NCBI GenBank assembly: GCA_023413555.1
Contig: JAEZPG010000096.1
Coordinates: 97,174-161,173 of the forward strand
Source of the DNA: Bacillota bacterium
GTDB taxonomy: Bacteria; Bacillota; Clostridia; Lachnospirales; Lachnospiraceae
Direction of reading: 5' to 3'
DNA length: 64,000 nt
Shown piece after piece: positions 33,633-41,965 of this stretch. Below the pieces are notes generated by a model, which was not told the DNA's origin, did no database searches, and saw nothing but the letters and a program-made list of their open reading frames with translations. The number at the start of each line of letters is the position of its first letter. Positions within the stretch are counted from its first letter, which is position 1. Made by a program: the position numbers and the translations under genes.

Positions 33633-33928
33633 GGGCTATGGTGAAAATCACGCGATAGTCGAGTGGTTCGATAGGAGCTTTAGTGATGTATTAAGATAAA
33701 AGCTCCTAATGTGTATCATATAAATGTGACCTGCTATCAGCGAAATAACCTCAAGAGTGTATATTTGCTAGTCGTAAGATACAAAGGTGCTGAGGGTGTG
33801 GGAGGAATGAAATAATGAAATAAATACTTAGTCAGTAATGCATATTACTTTCTACCTATACTAACGGCACTATTTTGTGTTAAAATAGAGTCGTTATATT
33901 ATGAAAAATGTTTTATAGGAGGAAGTTT
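33633..33928. other. Intergenic region before exonuclease III, with an unexplained inverted repeat
   Basis: Holds TAGGAGCTTT (33672-33681) with its exact complement AAAGCTCCTA (33699-33708), with 17 bases between and no T run. Towards the 3' end is a TTGTGTTAAAATAG promoter-like stretch. I see no gene. Confidence 0.45.
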
Positions 33929-34681
33929 ATGAAATTAATATCATGGAACGTAAATGGAATTCGTGCCTGCCTTGGAAAAGGTTTTATGGATTATTTTAAG
34001 CAGGTTGATGCTGATATATTTTGCATACAGGAAAGTAAAGTACAGGAGGGGCAGGTTACTCTAGAGCTTGAAGGGTACCATCAATACTGGAATTATGCTG
34101 AGAAAAAAGGATATTCTGGAACTGCCTTATTTACCAAGAAAGAGCCTATTACTGTGACTTATGGAATAGGAATATTGGAACATGATCATGAAGGCAGGGT
34201 AATTACAGCAGAATATAAAGACTATTATGTAGTAACCGTTTATACTCCTAACTCACAGGACGAATTAAAGCGTCTTGGTTATCGTATGGAATGGGAAGAT
34301 GCCTTCTTAAATTATCTAAAGAGACTGGAAGAAAACAAACCGGTTATTTTCTGTGGGGATCTGAATGTAGCCCACAAGGAGATTGATTTAAAGAATCCTA
34401 AAACTAACCGGAAGAATGCAGGCTTTTCAGACGAGGAAAGAGCTAAAATGACTGCTCTTTTGGAGGCTGGATTTATTGATACTTTCCGGTATTTTTATCC
34501 TGATCAGGAAGGAGTATATTCATGGTGGTCATATCGCTTTAGTGCCCGTGCCAAGAATGCTGGATGGCGTATCGATTATTTTCTTGTGTCTAAGCAACTG
34601 AAGCCTCGCTTACTTGGTGCAGCTATTCATACGGAGGTTATGGGAAGTGATCATTGCCCAGTAGAACTTACAATTCAGTAG
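33929..34681 (+). CDS. exoA: Exodeoxyribonuclease III / AP endonuclease
   Basis: Removes nucleotides 3' to 5' and cuts abasic sites in base-excision repair. 250 residues with all family motifs: MKLISWNVNGIRAC at the start, Glu35 in FCIQESKVQ, YTPNSQ, GDLNVAHKEIDL, and C-terminal WRIDYFLVS and GSDHCPVELTI. The ATG at 33929 follows AGGAGGAAGTTT and fits the family; an ATG seven codons upstream is spurious. It is followed closely by the small Cys protein gene. Confidence 0.97.
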   Translation: MKLISWNVNGIRACLGKGFMDYFKQVDADIFCIQESKVQEGQVTLELEGYHQYWNYAEKKGYSGTALFTKKEPITVTYGIGILEHDHEGRVITAEYKDYYVVTVYTPNSQDELKRLGYRMEWEDAFLNYLKRLEENKPVIFCGDLNVAHKEIDLKNPKTNRKNAGFSDEERAKMTALLEAGFIDTFRYFYPDQEGVYSWWSYRFSARAKNAGWRIDYFLVSKQLKPRLLGAAIHTEVMGSDHCPVELTIQ

Positions 34682-34696
34682 CAAGGAGGAATTACC

Positions 34697-34879
34697 ATGA
34701 AGGGCAAGACAAATTGCGAGTTGTGTTCCAATTATAGCTATGACGAAGAATATGATTGTATGGTTTGTGATATGGATCTAGATGAGGATGAAATGGCCAA
34801 ATATCTAACTTCCACCTTTTACAATTGTCCATATTATCAGACGAATGATGAATACAAGATAGTACGAAAACAAATGTAG
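34697..34879 (+). CDS. Small cysteine-rich protein, DUF6472-like
   Basis: A 60-residue protein with two CxxC-type groups: CELCSNYSYDEEYDCMVCDM and a third cysteine in FYNCPYY. The many Asp/Glu residues after the second group (MDLDEDEMAKYL) and the YKIVRKQM end recall the DUF6472 small proteins of Clostridia. A metal-binding fold is plausible. Function is unknown. The ATG follows AAGGAGGAATTACC, 15 bases after exoA, so the two are likely cotranscribed. The family name is from memory of the pattern. Confidence 0.75.
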   Translation: MKGKTNCELCSNYSYDEEYDCMVCDMDLDEDEMAKYLTSTFYNCPYYQTNDEYKIVRKQM

Positions 34880-34962
34880 ATTTATAAGATAGGCAATCGT
34901 TTGAGAATGTGTTACAATAGCAGATAATATAAGGGCCCTTATGAAAAAAGGAGAGAATTAAA

Positions 34963-35796
34963 ATGTTTGTTGATTTACACAATCATAGTTCCTATTCAGA
35001 TGGCACTATGTCACCAAAGGAAATCATAAAAGCAGCCAAGGATGCTAATGTTTCTGTACTTGCCATTACAGATCATGACATATTGAAAGGCTCTTTAGAA
35101 TTGCTACGATTAAGTAGAAAGGAAGATATCCATGTTATATCTGGTGTGGAGGTTAATGCGCTGGAAGGTAAGGATAACATTCATATATTGGGCTATGGCG
35201 TAGATTTGGAGGATGAGACTTTCTGCAGACTGATATCAGAAAATCGCAATAGATTAGATAAGATAAGTGTAGTTATGATTGAAAAAATGAATGCAGCAGG
35301 TTGCCCTGTATCTGTGAAAGAGTTTCAAAATACAGACTATGATCAGGTACATGGTGGATGGAAGGCCTTGTATTATTTTTTAGATAAAGGAATGATTAAG
35401 AATCTGACAGAAGGGTTTTCTCTTTATGAAAAATATCAGTGCGGATATGATATAGTAGATTTTCCAAGGGTAAAAGAGGTTGTGAATTGGATTCATAATG
35501 CGGGAGGAATAGCAGTACTAGCCCATCCGGTAGTTAGTCTCTGGAAGAAAGATATGACTTTGCTACAGTTTAGAGAAAAACTAGAAGGGTATCTATCCTA
35601 TGGAATTGATGGAATAGAGTGTTACTATCCGAAGAATACAGAAGAATTAACGAATGTTTGTTTGGATTTCTGTAAAAAGCATGGACTATTTATTACTTCA
35701 GGCTCTGATTGCCATGGTGATTTTCAAAAAACTATACTAGGGGAGCTTCAAGTGAAGTTAGAGGATTTAGAACTCCCTGCCTATTTGTTACAATAA
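34963..35796 (+). CDS. PHP-domain phosphoesterase
   Basis: A 277-residue PHP metal-dependent hydrolase. Metal motifs are DLHNHSSYSDG at residues 4-14, LAITDHD at about 37, and VLAHPVV and SGSDCHGD further on. This pattern resembles the 5'-3' nucleoside-bisphosphate phosphatase / RNase AM (YciV, TrpH) group. It may clear pAp or 5'-ends of RNA fragments, but this is inference from family. The ATG follows AAAAGGAGAGAATTAAA. It precedes a membrane protein gene by about 18 bases. Confidence 0.9.
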   Translation: MFVDLHNHSSYSDGTMSPKEIIKAAKDANVSVLAITDHDILKGSLELLRLSRKEDIHVISGVEVNALEGKDNIHILGYGVDLEDETFCRLISENRNRLDKISVVMIEKMNAAGCPVSVKEFQNTDYDQVHGGWKALYYFLDKGMIKNLTEGFSLYEKYQCGYDIVDFPRVKEVVNWIHNAGGIAVLAHPVVSLWKKDMTLLQFREKLEGYLSYGIDGIECYYPKNTEELTNVCLDFCKKHGLFITSGSDCHGDFQKTILGELQVKLEDLELPAYLLQ

Positions 35797-35814
35797 GTTA
35801 GAAGGACTGCTGTT

Positions 35815-36603
35815 ATGAAAAATTTCAAAATTATAATCATACTGTTTTTGGTGCAATTATTTTATATGGGCACCGTTATGTTATCTTGTGTATGGGATAG
35901 TACAATGTTTACTGCTTTGAGGGTGTTAACCTATTTTGCATGGGGATATTCACTTTTATATATCAATTATACTATTAGACGGTATGAACATTCAAAAAAG
36001 AATAGAAGGAAAGCTATTGTGATTTACGCAATAGGCTGTGTCTGTGTATTAACAGCACAGTTCATATCTGCATCAAAGCCTAATTTAGTCATTGCATTGA
36101 TATTTACGGTATTTCTTTTTGTGATGTACTTGGTGGAGCTTGAACTAGTATTTGATATAAGAAAAAGTATGCTGGACGAGACTATTTTAGAGCTGGAGAA
36201 AAATCCGAATAAAGAGTTATTTGTAGGAATTACTAGGGAGAGAAATATAAGAAATCACAGTCTGTTGGTAACAGCCCTAATCTTTGGATTGTTATTTACC
36301 TATATTGGGATACCACTTTTGTGTAGCCAGGATTATTTTTTTGGTATTAAAGCACTGATTTTTCTTTATGCTTGGGACATTGCCATGTTGGTTATGAGGT
36401 TATATGTAGTAAGAGCACAATTTTCAAGATATATGTTGGAAATCATCTGCTTTCAGATAAGCATGATGTGTCTATCCATTGTCATTTCTAAGTTAAATTG
36501 GGCTATGCAACAGACGTTTTTGCAATTGGGCTGTATACTTGCTATTGTACCAATTGTGTTTGGTGTAGTAAAAGATATTCGAGAAATTCGTAAGGGACAA
36601 TAA
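35815..36603 (+). CDS. Uncharacterised polytopic membrane protein
   Basis: A 262-residue protein with about eight membrane helices, at roughly residues 4-27, 30-52, 64-83, 88-112, 146-168, 180-202, 210-228 and 234-254. A charged loop (RKSMLDETILELEKNPNKE) lies between helices 4 and 5. No transporter or enzyme motif is recognised. It lies between the PHP gene and the C39-like protease gene and could be part of the same transcript. No close ribosome site better than GAAGGAC is seen before the ATG. Confidence 0.65.
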   Translation: MKNFKIIIILFLVQLFYMGTVMLSCVWDSTMFTALRVLTYFAWGYSLLYINYTIRRYEHSKKNRRKAIVIYAIGCVCVLTAQFISASKPNLVIALIFTVFLFVMYLVELELVFDIRKSMLDETILELEKNPNKELFVGITRERNIRNHSLLVTALIFGLLFTYIGIPLLCSQDYFFGIKALIFLYAWDIAMLVMRLYVVRAQFSRYMLEIICFQISMMCLSIVISKLNWAMQQTFLQLGCILAIVPIVFGVVKDIREIRKGQ

Positions 36604-36652
36604 TGTATGGTTTCTTAATAGATTGCCGATATTATATAGAGATTAGGTACTT

Positions 36653-37531
36653 ATGATTGTGATAGGAACGGTGGTGAGAACTGTGAGGAAACAAAAGGTA
36701 AGGAAGAAAAGGGCAATTATATTATTTCTTCTATTTATCTTGGTTATTGGAGTAGACATCTATGTTATCAGATATTTTATGAAAGAAGATAGTGTATTAG
36801 TATCTACTGCTGATTTTTTGGCAGAAGATACTATGCTAAATGAAGCCAATAAAGACAATGGTGATGGTAAGGTTACAAAAGAAAAGAAGGAAGATGTAGA
36901 TAAGGAAGGTAAGAACAAAGTGTTACTGGATGTTCCTTTCATTAACCAGACCAAGGATTATCTTAATGCTTGTGAAAGCATTTCAGCGGTTATGTCCTTA
37001 CAGTACTTAGGAATCGATATTACAGTAGATGATTTTATAACAGATTATTTAGATAAAGGAGTTGCTCCTTATCGTGATAAACAAGGAGTTTATAGAGGAA
37101 GTAATCCGTGGGAAAAGTTTCCTGGCAATCCTAGGGATGAGACAGGGTGGGGATGTTATGCTCCGGTTATTGTAAACGCGTTAAATAAATTCATAGACAA
37201 GGATAAATATGAGGTCCAGGAATTATATAATGAAAAGATATCTTCCTTATGTTCTGACTATATTGATCATGGTGTTCCTGTAATTTTGTGGGCGACCATA
37301 GATATGAAGGCACCGAGCAAAGGTTCTTCTTGGCAGTTGGTTGATAGTGATGAGAAGTTTAACTGGATTCGTTCAATGCACTGTGTTTTATTAGTGGGAT
37401 ATGATGATAACTATTACTATTTTAATGATCCTTGGGTGAAGAAAGCTTGTAAATATAAAAAAGCTGAGGTGGAACGGGCATACAAAGGTCTGTACCAGCA
37501 GGCTGTAGTAGTCTCAAAAATAGAAAAGTGA
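36653..37531 (+). CDS. Membrane-anchored C39-like (papain-fold) cysteine protease
   Basis: A 292-residue protein with a basic N-terminus, one membrane helix (about 21-41), a charged linker and a peptidase_C39-like domain (about 90-290). The catalytic Cys is Cys107 in NACESISAVMSLQYLGI, the His is His243 in RSMHCVLLVGYDDN, and the third residue is likely Asp260 in YYFNDPW. The first position is an unusual C rather than the QxxC of many relatives, but the C/H/D order is kept. It probably acts on cell-surface proteins or peptides. The ATG at 36653 has only a weak ribosome site; GTG starts at 36671 or 36674 are possible. Confidence 0.8.
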   Translation: MIVIGTVVRTVRKQKVRKKRAIILFLLFILVIGVDIYVIRYFMKEDSVLVSTADFLAEDTMLNEANKDNGDGKVTKEKKEDVDKEGKNKVLLDVPFINQTKDYLNACESISAVMSLQYLGIDITVDDFITDYLDKGVAPYRDKQGVYRGSNPWEKFPGNPRDETGWGCYAPVIVNALNKFIDKDKYEVQELYNEKISSLCSDYIDHGVPVILWATIDMKAPSKGSSWQLVDSDEKFNWIRSMHCVLLVGYDDNYYYFNDPWVKKACKYKKAEVERAYKGLYQQAVVVSKIEK

Positions 37532-37581
37532 AGTCACTGTCTGGTTTTAGGTGGTGAAAGGACGCTTTGCTTATAAGATAG

Positions 37582-37631
37582 AAAAGAAAGGGAAATTGGT
37601 ATGGAAAAATATGCCATTTCCCTTTCTTTTG
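37582..37631 (+). terminator. Rho-independent terminator after the C39-like gene
   Basis: AAAAGAAAGGGAAAT (37582-37596) pairs with ATTTCCCTTTCTTTT (37616-37630); TTGG/CCA inside extends the stem. Confidence 0.8.
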
Positions 37632-37672
37632 TTATCTTCTGTAGCAGACAGGGAATAGTATAAATATTCATA

Positions 37673-37700
37673 TTTACAATAATTTTACGTACATTTTACA
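37673..37700 (+). promoter_or_regulatory. Pho box (PhoP-type direct repeats) upstream of pstS
   Basis: TTTACA (37673-37678), TTTACG (37684-37689) and TTTACA (37695-37700) occur at an exact 11-base period, the PhoP arrangement of TT(A/T)ACA hexamers with 5-base gaps. A partly matching ATTACA and a 14-base palindrome (37717-37730, half site ATTTACA) follow. They lie 72 bases or more before the pstS ATG. Confidence 0.7.
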
Positions 37701-37771
37701 TAGACCCATGATTACAATTTACATGTAAATACTATTGTGTTTTTAGGCAATGACTAAGGGAGGAAGAATTT

Positions 37772-38641
37772 ATGAAACGCAGGTTTTTTACTTGCATAGC
37801 AATGGTCAGTCTAAGCGCAATCCTACTTACATCTTGTTATAGTAAGGACTTTATGGAAACTAGAGACATAGCCCCAGTTGCTAGAGAAGATGGATCTGGT
37901 ACGAGAAGTTCCTTTTCTGATTTATTTCATTTGGTGAAGAAACAGGACAATGGAAATAAAACTGATGTTACAACAGAGGAAGCTATTATTGTTAACAAAA
38001 CAGGAATTATGATGTCCAATGTTGCAAGTGACCAATATGCCATCGGATATATTTCACTTGGATCACTAAGTGATACGGTAAAAGCATTAAAAATTGATGG
38101 AGTAGAGCCTTCTGTAGAAAATGTAAAAAATGGAAGATATGCTAATGCAAGACCATTTTATATAGCAGTAGACAAAGACAAAATATCTTCTCTGGGTAAT
38201 GATTTTGTAGCCTTTATTCTAAGTAAAGAAGGGCAGAAAATTGTAGAAGAATGCAATTACATTCCATTTGTACAAGATCCTAAGACCTATGAACCGAAAG
38301 GATTGAAAGGTAATCTTGTGATTGCAGGATCCTCATCCGTAACACCGGTAATGGAAAAACTAAAAGAAGCATACCAAAAAATCAATCAAGGAGTAGAATT
38401 AGAGGTTCAACAAAGTGATTCTACAACAGGACTTCAATCTTGTATTAATGGAATCTGTGATATTGCAATGTCCTCAAGAGAATTGACTGAATATGAACTA
38501 ACGGAATTGATTCCAACTAAGATTGCACTAGATGGAATCGTAATTATTGTAAATAATGACAATCCCATTGAGGGATTATCTATGGAGCAGGTAAGAGAAA
38601 TCTTTGCCGGGGAGGTAACAACATGGCAACTAACGAAATAG
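37772..38641 (+). CDS. pstS: Phosphate-binding lipoprotein PstS, circularly permuted
   Basis: Substrate-binding protein of the phosphate ABC transporter. A lipoprotein signal ends at Cys22 (LLTSC). The mature protein has the PstS segments in swapped order. First comes the part that is normally C-terminal: VAREDGSGTRSSFSDLF, YAIGYISLGSLSDTVKALKI, ARPFYIAVD and FILSKEGQKIVEE. Then, after a short linker, comes the part that is normally N-terminal: AGSSSVTPVMEKLKEAY, LEVQQSDSTTGLQSCINGIC, DIAMSSREL, KIALDGIVIIVNNDNPIEGL and IFAGEVTTW. Each part occurs once, so this is a permutation, not a duplication. The last codons overlap pstC: GEVTT bases contain its ribosome site (GGGGAGG). I think similar proteins occur in other Lachnospiraceae. 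Confidence 0.9.
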   Translation: MKRRFFTCIAMVSLSAILLTSCYSKDFMETRDIAPVAREDGSGTRSSFSDLFHLVKKQDNGNKTDVTTEEAIIVNKTGIMMSNVASDQYAIGYISLGSLSDTVKALKIDGVEPSVENVKNGRYANARPFYIAVDKDKISSLGNDFVAFILSKEGQKIVEECNYIPFVQDPKTYEPKGLKGNLVIAGSSSVTPVMEKLKEAYQKINQGVELEVQQSDSTTGLQSCINGICDIAMSSRELTEYELTELIPTKIALDGIVIIVNNDNPIEGLSMEQVREIFAGEVTTWQLTK

Positions 38642-39555
38642 AATTAAAAAAGATAAAGCCATCAGAAGATGAGTTAAAAAAACTAAAAAGTTATGGCCGA
38701 AGAGCGTTAAAGGAGCATTTTGCTAAGTACATGTTTTTGTTGGCAGCGTTAGTTAGTATACTGGCAGTTGGTCTTATCTGTGTATTCCTTATTGTAAATG
38801 GTATTCCAGCTATGAAAGAGATTGGATTATTTAATTTCCTATTGGGAGAAAAATGGAAACCCAATGATGTTCCAGCATCTTTCGGCATCTTTCCATTTCT
38901 TCTTGGTAGTATATACATTACAGCAGGTGCAGTGATTATTGGAGTTCCAATTGGAATCCTTACGGCAGTGTATATGGCTAGATTTTGTCCTAAAAGGATA
39001 TATCGTGTTATGAAATCTGCCATTGATTTGTTGGCTGGTATTCCCTCCATCGTCTATGGTTTTTTTGGGATTATGATCATTGTTCCATTTGTCAGAAATG
39101 TATTCGGAGGTAATGGAAATAGTATTCTGACTGCTTCAATCTTGTTGGGTATTATGATATTACCAACAATCATTAGTGTTAGTGAGGCAGCAATTCGGGC
39201 TGTTCCAGATAGCTACTATGAAGGGGCTTTAGCCCTCGGAGCAAGTCATGAGAGAAGTGTATTCTTTGCTGTATTACCTGCAGCTAAATCAGGTATATTG
39301 GCGGGTGTAATCCTAGGAATCGGAAGGGCAATCGGTGAGACCATGGCAGTTATCATGGTTGCCGGTAATCAGACTAGAATGCCAAAAGGTATTTTAAAGG
39401 GAATTCGAACCATGACAGCAAATATTGTAATTGAAATGGGTTATGCAGCAGATTTACACAGAGAGGCGCTAATCGCAACGGCGGTAGTATTATTTGTGTT
39501 TATTCTCATAATCAATCTTTGTTTCTCCCTGATTAAAAGGAGGAATAATATATGA
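38623..39555 (+). CDS. pstC: Phosphate ABC transporter permease PstC
   Basis: One of the two transmembrane subunits of the Pst high-affinity phosphate transporter. It is 310 residues with six membrane helices and the permease EAA-type loop (EGALALGASHERSVFFAVLP). The SIVYGFFGIMIIVPFVR and AIGETMAVIMVAGN segments are typical of PstC. Its ATG lies inside the 3' end of pstS (19-base overlap), with GGGGAGGTAACA directly before it. It overlaps pstA by four bases. Confidence 0.95.
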   Translation: MATNEIELKKIKPSEDELKKLKSYGRRALKEHFAKYMFLLAALVSILAVGLICVFLIVNGIPAMKEIGLFNFLLGEKWKPNDVPASFGIFPFLLGSIYITAGAVIIGVPIGILTAVYMARFCPKRIYRVMKSAIDLLAGIPSIVYGFFGIMIIVPFVRNVFGGNGNSILTASILLGIMILPTIISVSEAAIRAVPDSYYEGALALGASHERSVFFAVLPAAKSGILAGVILGIGRAIGETMAVIMVAGNQTRMPKGILKGIRTMTANIVIEMGYAADLHREALIATAVVLFVFILIINLCFSLIKRRNNI

Positions 39556-40412
39556 AAATGGAGTTAAATAGTATGAATAAAAGGGATAAGCGACACATTG
39601 ATATAGTATCTCTCTTACTTCGAGGCGGAGTTTTATTATCTGCAACTATCACAGTAACTGTACTTGCGTTTATAATTATTTATATCGTTATTCGTGGAGT
39701 ACCTTATTTATCTTTAAAAATGTTTGCACTTAATTATAATACGACAAATCTATCCCTCATGCCTGCTTTGATTAATACTATAATTATCACTACCTTAGCA
39801 CTGGCATTTGCAGTCCCAATAGGAGTATGTTCTGCTATTTATCTGGTAGAGTATGCAAAACGAGGTAATAAGGTAGTAGGAATAATACGAATTACCTCAG
39901 AAACCTTATCCGGAATTCCTTCTATTGTATATGGGTTGTTTGGAATGTTGTTCTTTGTGACAACGTTACACTGGAAACTTTCTATTCTGTCAGGTGCAGC
40001 AACTTTAGCTATTATGGTACTTCCTTTAATTATGAGGACTACAGAAGAGGCATTAAAGGCAGTGCCGGATTCCTATAGAGAAGGTAGTTTTGGTCTTGGA
40101 GCAGGACGTTTGAGAACAGTATTTCGCATTGTTCTTCCAGCAGCAGCACCTGGGATTTTGTCTGGTGTTATTTTATCTATCGGTCGAATTGTGGGGGAAT
40201 CGGCAGCTTTGATTTTTACTGCAGGAAGTGTGGCAGAATTGCCAAAGAGTCTGTTTGACTCAGGAAGAACCCTAGCAGTACATTTATACAACTTATCTAG
40301 TGAAGGCTTACATATAAATGAAGCTTTTGCTACTGCAGTTGTATTGCTTATCATTGTAGTTTTAATAAACTGGGGATCAAGAAAACTAGCAAATCGACTT
40401 ACAAAAGCTTAG
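39552..40412 (+). CDS. pstA: Phosphate ABC transporter permease PstA
   Basis: Second Pst permease subunit, 286 residues with six helices. The segments GIPSIVYGLFGMLFFVTTLHW (in parts), EGSFGLGAGRLRTVFRIVLP and AAPGILSGVILSIGRIVGES match PstA. The start used (39552) overlaps pstC by four bases (ATGA); an ATG at 39558 or 39573 is also possible. It lies 27 bases before pstB. Confidence 0.94.
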   Translation: MKMELNSMNKRDKRHIDIVSLLLRGGVLLSATITVTVLAFIIIYIVIRGVPYLSLKMFALNYNTTNLSLMPALINTIIITTLALAFAVPIGVCSAIYLVEYAKRGNKVVGIIRITSETLSGIPSIVYGLFGMLFFVTTLHWKLSILSGAATLAIMVLPLIMRTTEEALKAVPDSYREGSFGLGAGRLRTVFRIVLPAAAPGILSGVILSIGRIVGESAALIFTAGSVAELPKSLFDSGRTLAVHLYNLSSEGLHINEAFATAVVLLIIVVLINWGSRKLANRLTKA

Positions 40413-40439
40413 GTTTAGTCGTGATAGGAGAGAATAAGT

Positions 40440-41201
40440 ATGATAAAACAAGTAAATAAAATGGAAATATCAAACCTGGATTTATATTATAATGATTTCC
40501 ATGCTTTAAAAAACATAAATTTAAATATTAAAGCAGGGGAAATAACAGCATTTATTGGACCGTCCGGTTGTGGTAAGTCCACTTTGCTAAAATCCCTAAA
40601 TCGTATGAATGATCTGGTGGAAGGATGTAAGATTACCGGAGAAATTATGTTAGATAAAGAAAATATCTATGATGGTATGGATTTGAATCTACTTCGTAAA
40701 AGGGTAGGTATGGTATTTCAGAAGCCAAATCCATTTCCAATGAGTGTGTATGATAATATTGCTTTTGGACCAAGAACACATGGTATCAAGAGTAAAATAG
40801 AATTAGATAATATTGTAGAAACATCTTTAAGAAATGCAGCTATTTGGGAGGAAGTAAAGGATCGTTTGAAAAAAAGTGCCTTAGGACTTTCTGGCGGCCA
40901 ACAACAGCGTATCTGTATAGCCAGAGCTTTAGCTGTGCAACCAGAGATCATTCTAATGGATGAGCCCACTTCGGCATTAGATCCAATTTCAACCTCAAAA
41001 ATAGAAGACCTAGTTTTAGAATTAAAAAAGGATTATACTATTGTTATGGTTACTCATAATATGCAGCAGGCTACCAGAGTATCTGACACCACAGTGTTTT
41101 TTCTGATGGGTGAGGTTATTGAGTATGGGGATACAGAGGAGTTGTTCTCTATGCCGAAAAACAAAAAAACAGAAGATTATATTACAGGGAGGTTTGGTTA
41201 A
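40440..41201 (+). CDS. pstB: Phosphate ABC transporter ATPase PstB
   Basis: ATP-binding subunit of the Pst transporter, 253 residues. Walker A is GPSGCGKST (residues 40-48), the Q-loop is QKPNPFPMSVYDNIAFG, the signature is LSGGQQQR, and Walker B is LMDEPTSALDPIST with the catalytic Glu. MVTHNMQQATRVSD holds the switch His. The ATG follows GATAGGAGAGAATAAGT. Its last base is the first of phoU (TAATG), so the two are translationally coupled. Confidence 0.96.
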   Translation: MIKQVNKMEISNLDLYYNDFHALKNINLNIKAGEITAFIGPSGCGKSTLLKSLNRMNDLVEGCKITGEIMLDKENIYDGMDLNLLRKRVGMVFQKPNPFPMSVYDNIAFGPRTHGIKSKIELDNIVETSLRNAAIWEEVKDRLKKSALGLSGGQQQRICIARALAVQPEIILMDEPTSALDPISTSKIEDLVLELKKDYTIVMVTHNMQQATRVSDTTVFFLMGEVIEYGDTEELFSMPKNKKTEDYITGRFG

Positions 41202-41851
41202 TGCGAAATCGATTTGATCAACAATTAGAACTGTTAAACAATGAATTGACACAAATGGGCTGTTTGGTTGAGCAGGCCATAGAGATTGCTGTAAATGCCC
41301 TAGTCAATCAGGATGTGGAAAAGGCAAATCAGGCAATTAAATTTGATGATGAGATAGACCAGAAGGAGAAAGATATTGAAACATTGTGTATGAAGCTACT
41401 TTTACAACAACAACCAGTAGCGAAAGATTTACGTCTGATTAGTGCTGCCTTAAAGATGATTACAGATATGGAAAGAATCGGAGACCATGCACAAGATATA
41501 TCTGAAATCACTATATTACTGGCAGATAAGCCTTATTTTAATAATTTAAGGTTTATTTTAGATATGGCCAAAGAGACTGTTGTTATGGTAGTTAATAGTA
41601 TTAATGCATTTGTAGAGAGAGACATTGATGTTGCAGAGGAAGTAACTGTTCATGATGATATTATTGATGATTTATTTGTTCAACTGAAAAAGGAGATTAT
41701 AGATGTAATTGGTACTAATCCAGAATATGCGGAAGAAGCCACAGATTTATTAATGATTGGTAAGTACTTTGAACGTATTGGAGATCATGCTACCAATATA
41801 GCTGAGTGGGTAATTTTCTCTATAAACGGCATTCATGAAGATAGAAATTAA
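41201..41851 (+). CDS. phoU: Phosphate signalling protein PhoU
   Basis: Negative regulator that links Pst transport state to the PhoR kinase. The 216-residue all-helical protein has two PhoU three-helix units, each with the metal-binding E-x3-D/N pattern: IKFDDEIDQKEKDIETLCM, DMERIGDHAQDISEIT and later YFERIGDHATNIAEWVIF. It shares its first base with the pstB stop. A hairpin separates it from phoP. Confidence 0.95.
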   Translation: MRNRFDQQLELLNNELTQMGCLVEQAIEIAVNALVNQDVEKANQAIKFDDEIDQKEKDIETLCMKLLLQQQPVAKDLRLISAALKMITDMERIGDHAQDISEITILLADKPYFNNLRFILDMAKETVVMVVNSINAFVERDIDVAEEVTVHDDIIDDLFVQLKKEIIDVIGTNPEYAEEATDLLMIGKYFERIGDHATNIAEWVIFSINGIHEDRN

Positions 41852-41858
41852 AAATATG

Positions 41859-41896
41859 AAAAAGTGGCCATCAATAATACAGGAGGCCACTTTTTA
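41859..41896 (+). terminator. Terminator-like hairpin between phoU and phoP
   Basis: AAAAAGTGGCC (41859-41869) pairs exactly with GGCCACTTTTT (41885-41895). It may terminate or attenuate the pst transcript before phoPR. Confidence 0.8.
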
Positions 41897-41965
41897 AATC
41901 TACAAGGGTATGTTAAAATACAAGCCAAAGTATTCTTTTTAAAACTTATGGAAGGAGTATCCGTC

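Noticed and set aside
41864..41965. N-terminal extension of phoP
   Set aside because: The frame is open upstream of 41966, but it overlaps the phoU terminator hairpin and has no family match; the ATG at 41966 has a ribosome site.
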